A stretch of DNA of 6,596 nt from Planctomycetota bacterium (GTDB lineage: Bacteria; Planctomycetota; Phycisphaerae; Phycisphaerales; UBA1924). Both the position numbers and the translations under genes were made by a program. The notes beneath the pieces were generated by a model that ran no database searches, was not told the DNA's origin, and was given only the letters and a program-made list of their open reading frames with translations. This document shows positions 6,072 to 6,596 of the stretch, piece by piece. Location: positions 1 through 6,596 of the forward strand of contig JAFLCM010000141.1 of NCBI GenBank assembly GCA_017303565.1, written 5' to 3'. Numbering within the stretch: position 1 is the stretch's first letter; the number at the start of each line of letters is the position of its first letter.

Positions 6072-6596
6072 GTGCCGAAGTTGCGGCCGAGTTCGGGGTC
6101 CCAGGTAAACACCGAGCCCGTGTTCACGTAGCGACCGGCATCGGCGGGATTGGACTGGATGAAGGCAAACCTGCTTACGTCGATGGCATCGCCGGTGAGC
6201 ACCACCTCCTTGCAGGGTGCCGCCGACCGGTCGACGGTGCGCGGCGGAATGCCGGGCAGCGCGCCGTCGCGGAAGAACTGCCCCGCGCGCAGCATCGCGG
6301 CCCGATAGGTGGCCGGGTGGTTGCCCGCCACCGGCTCGATGCCGACGGCCACGGCCTCGGCGTAGGTGTGGCCGTACTGGTTGATGAGCAGCGGGCCGTC
6401 GATCCAGCGGCCGTCGATGCGGACCTGCTCCGCCAGGATCGCGGGCGTCGCGGCCATGCCGAAGCGGTCGATCAGGCGGTACATGAGGGCCGTGGCCTCC
6501 CAGGCGTCCTGGTCGATGCGGGGGATGCGCAGCACGAGGCCCCGCCGGTCGAGCTCGGCGACGAAATCGCGCAGCGAGTCGAAGGGACCATAACCC
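5744..6596 (-). CDS. UbiD family decarboxylase, N-terminal fragment (homology 5972-6596 only)
   Basis: The minus-strand frame is open from the right edge. About 208 residues (6595 down to 5972) resemble the N-terminal part of UbiD-family prenylated-FMN decarboxylases. SLRDFVAELDRRGLVLRI is the typical opening, and the start codon probably lies just outside the window. Features are PLLINQYG, a segment ending in RNFGTYRCQIKGPTRLGVN, and EPGQSGW...MKERGD. The Asn and Arg five residues apart in NFGTYR (172 and 177 of the visible part) match the Asn168/Arg173 pair known from Fdc1 that serves prenyl-FMN/metal binding and catalysis. Normal UbiD proteins run to about 480-520 residues and continue after this point with the catalytic glutamates, which are missing. 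Below 5972 the frame to the TGA at 5744-5746 is only antisense of the aromatic decarboxylase. Glycine codons are 17 of 22 GGC and 2 GGG, unlike every gene to the left. No ubiX partner is visible. Confidence 0.8.
   Translation of the reverse strand, partial: GYGPFDSLRDFVAELDRRGLVLRIPRIDQDAWEATALMYRLIDRFGMAATPAILAEQVRIDGRWIDGPLLINQYGHTYAEAVAVGIEPVAGNHPATYRAAMLRAGQFFRDGALPGIPPRTVDRSAAPCKEVVLTGDAIDVSRFAFIQSNPADAGRYVNTGSVFTWDPELGRNFGTYRCQIKGPTRLGVNPEPGQSGWRMLMKMKERGDRSARIASRSSVPISRTFSRPTPLTIAALTTDECACVEQYAVSAPDFPALLARARAASIATSTASLAVPWITPPPT
5966..5976. other. Head-on junction between two truncated decarboxylase genes
   Basis: Recognisable plus-strand PLP decarboxylase sequence ends at about 5969 (…MRAD) and recognisable minus-strand UbiD sequence ends at about 5972 (…KERGD). 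Both genes are thus cut at the same place with their missing 3' halves facing each other. No insertion sequence, inverted repeat or tRNA is seen at the join. It marks a chimeric assembly join or a rearrangement breakpoint. Confidence 0.75.

Noticed and set aside
1..6596. CRISPR array, tRNA or rRNA genes, insertion sequence
   Set aside because: No regularly spaced repeats, no cloverleaf or rRNA-like segment and no transposase-like frame could be seen on either strand.

Overview
This is a GC-rich bacterial window. The gene content suggests a planctomycete, probably of the Phycisphaerae type. The evidence is a pair of exported proteins that combine a short 'DTIVLKDGTxIEGxI'-type beta-rich domain with a Clp/NfeD-like fold, strong use of GGG, GCG and CGG codons, and apparent leaderless starts. 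The taxonomic guess is inference; there is no rRNA or other marker here.

Layout, left to right. Bases 1-320 hold the C-terminal end of a CCA-adding enzyme / poly(A) polymerase family protein. Next come a plausible sigma70-type promoter (337-366) and a GC-hairpin-rich leader of about 157 nt. They precede a two-gene operon (530-2089 and 2151-3428) encoding two paralogous Sec-exported proteins. Each has a small N-terminal beta-rich domain, a ClpP/NfeD/SppA-like serine-protease fold and a charged helical C-terminus. The second copy keeps a credible Ser191/Lys229 dyad and a glycine-rich oxyanion loop. The first copy has lost the serine (Gly244) and the glycine loop, so it looks like a pseudoprotease partner. 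A textbook intrinsic terminator (3453-3480) closes the operon. It is followed by a complete M3-family zinc oligopeptidase (3508-5244) and the N-terminal half of an aromatic-L-amino-acid decarboxylase (from 5304). Both genes have a -10-like hexamer ending exactly 7 nt before the A of the ATG and no Shine-Dalgarno, which suggests leaderless transcripts.

At about position 5970 the decarboxylase homology stops abruptly. From there to the right edge the sequence is the N-terminal part of a UbiD-family decarboxylase on the minus strand, also cut at the same point. Codon use changes sharply at the junction (GGG-dominated glycine to GGC-dominated). The likeliest explanation is a chimeric contig/assembly join; a true rearrangement with foreign DNA is the alternative. 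Everything right of about 5970 should be treated as possibly not belonging to the same genome.

The strongest biological candidate is the exported protease/pseudoprotease tandem pair. The strongest structural anomaly is the 5970 junction.
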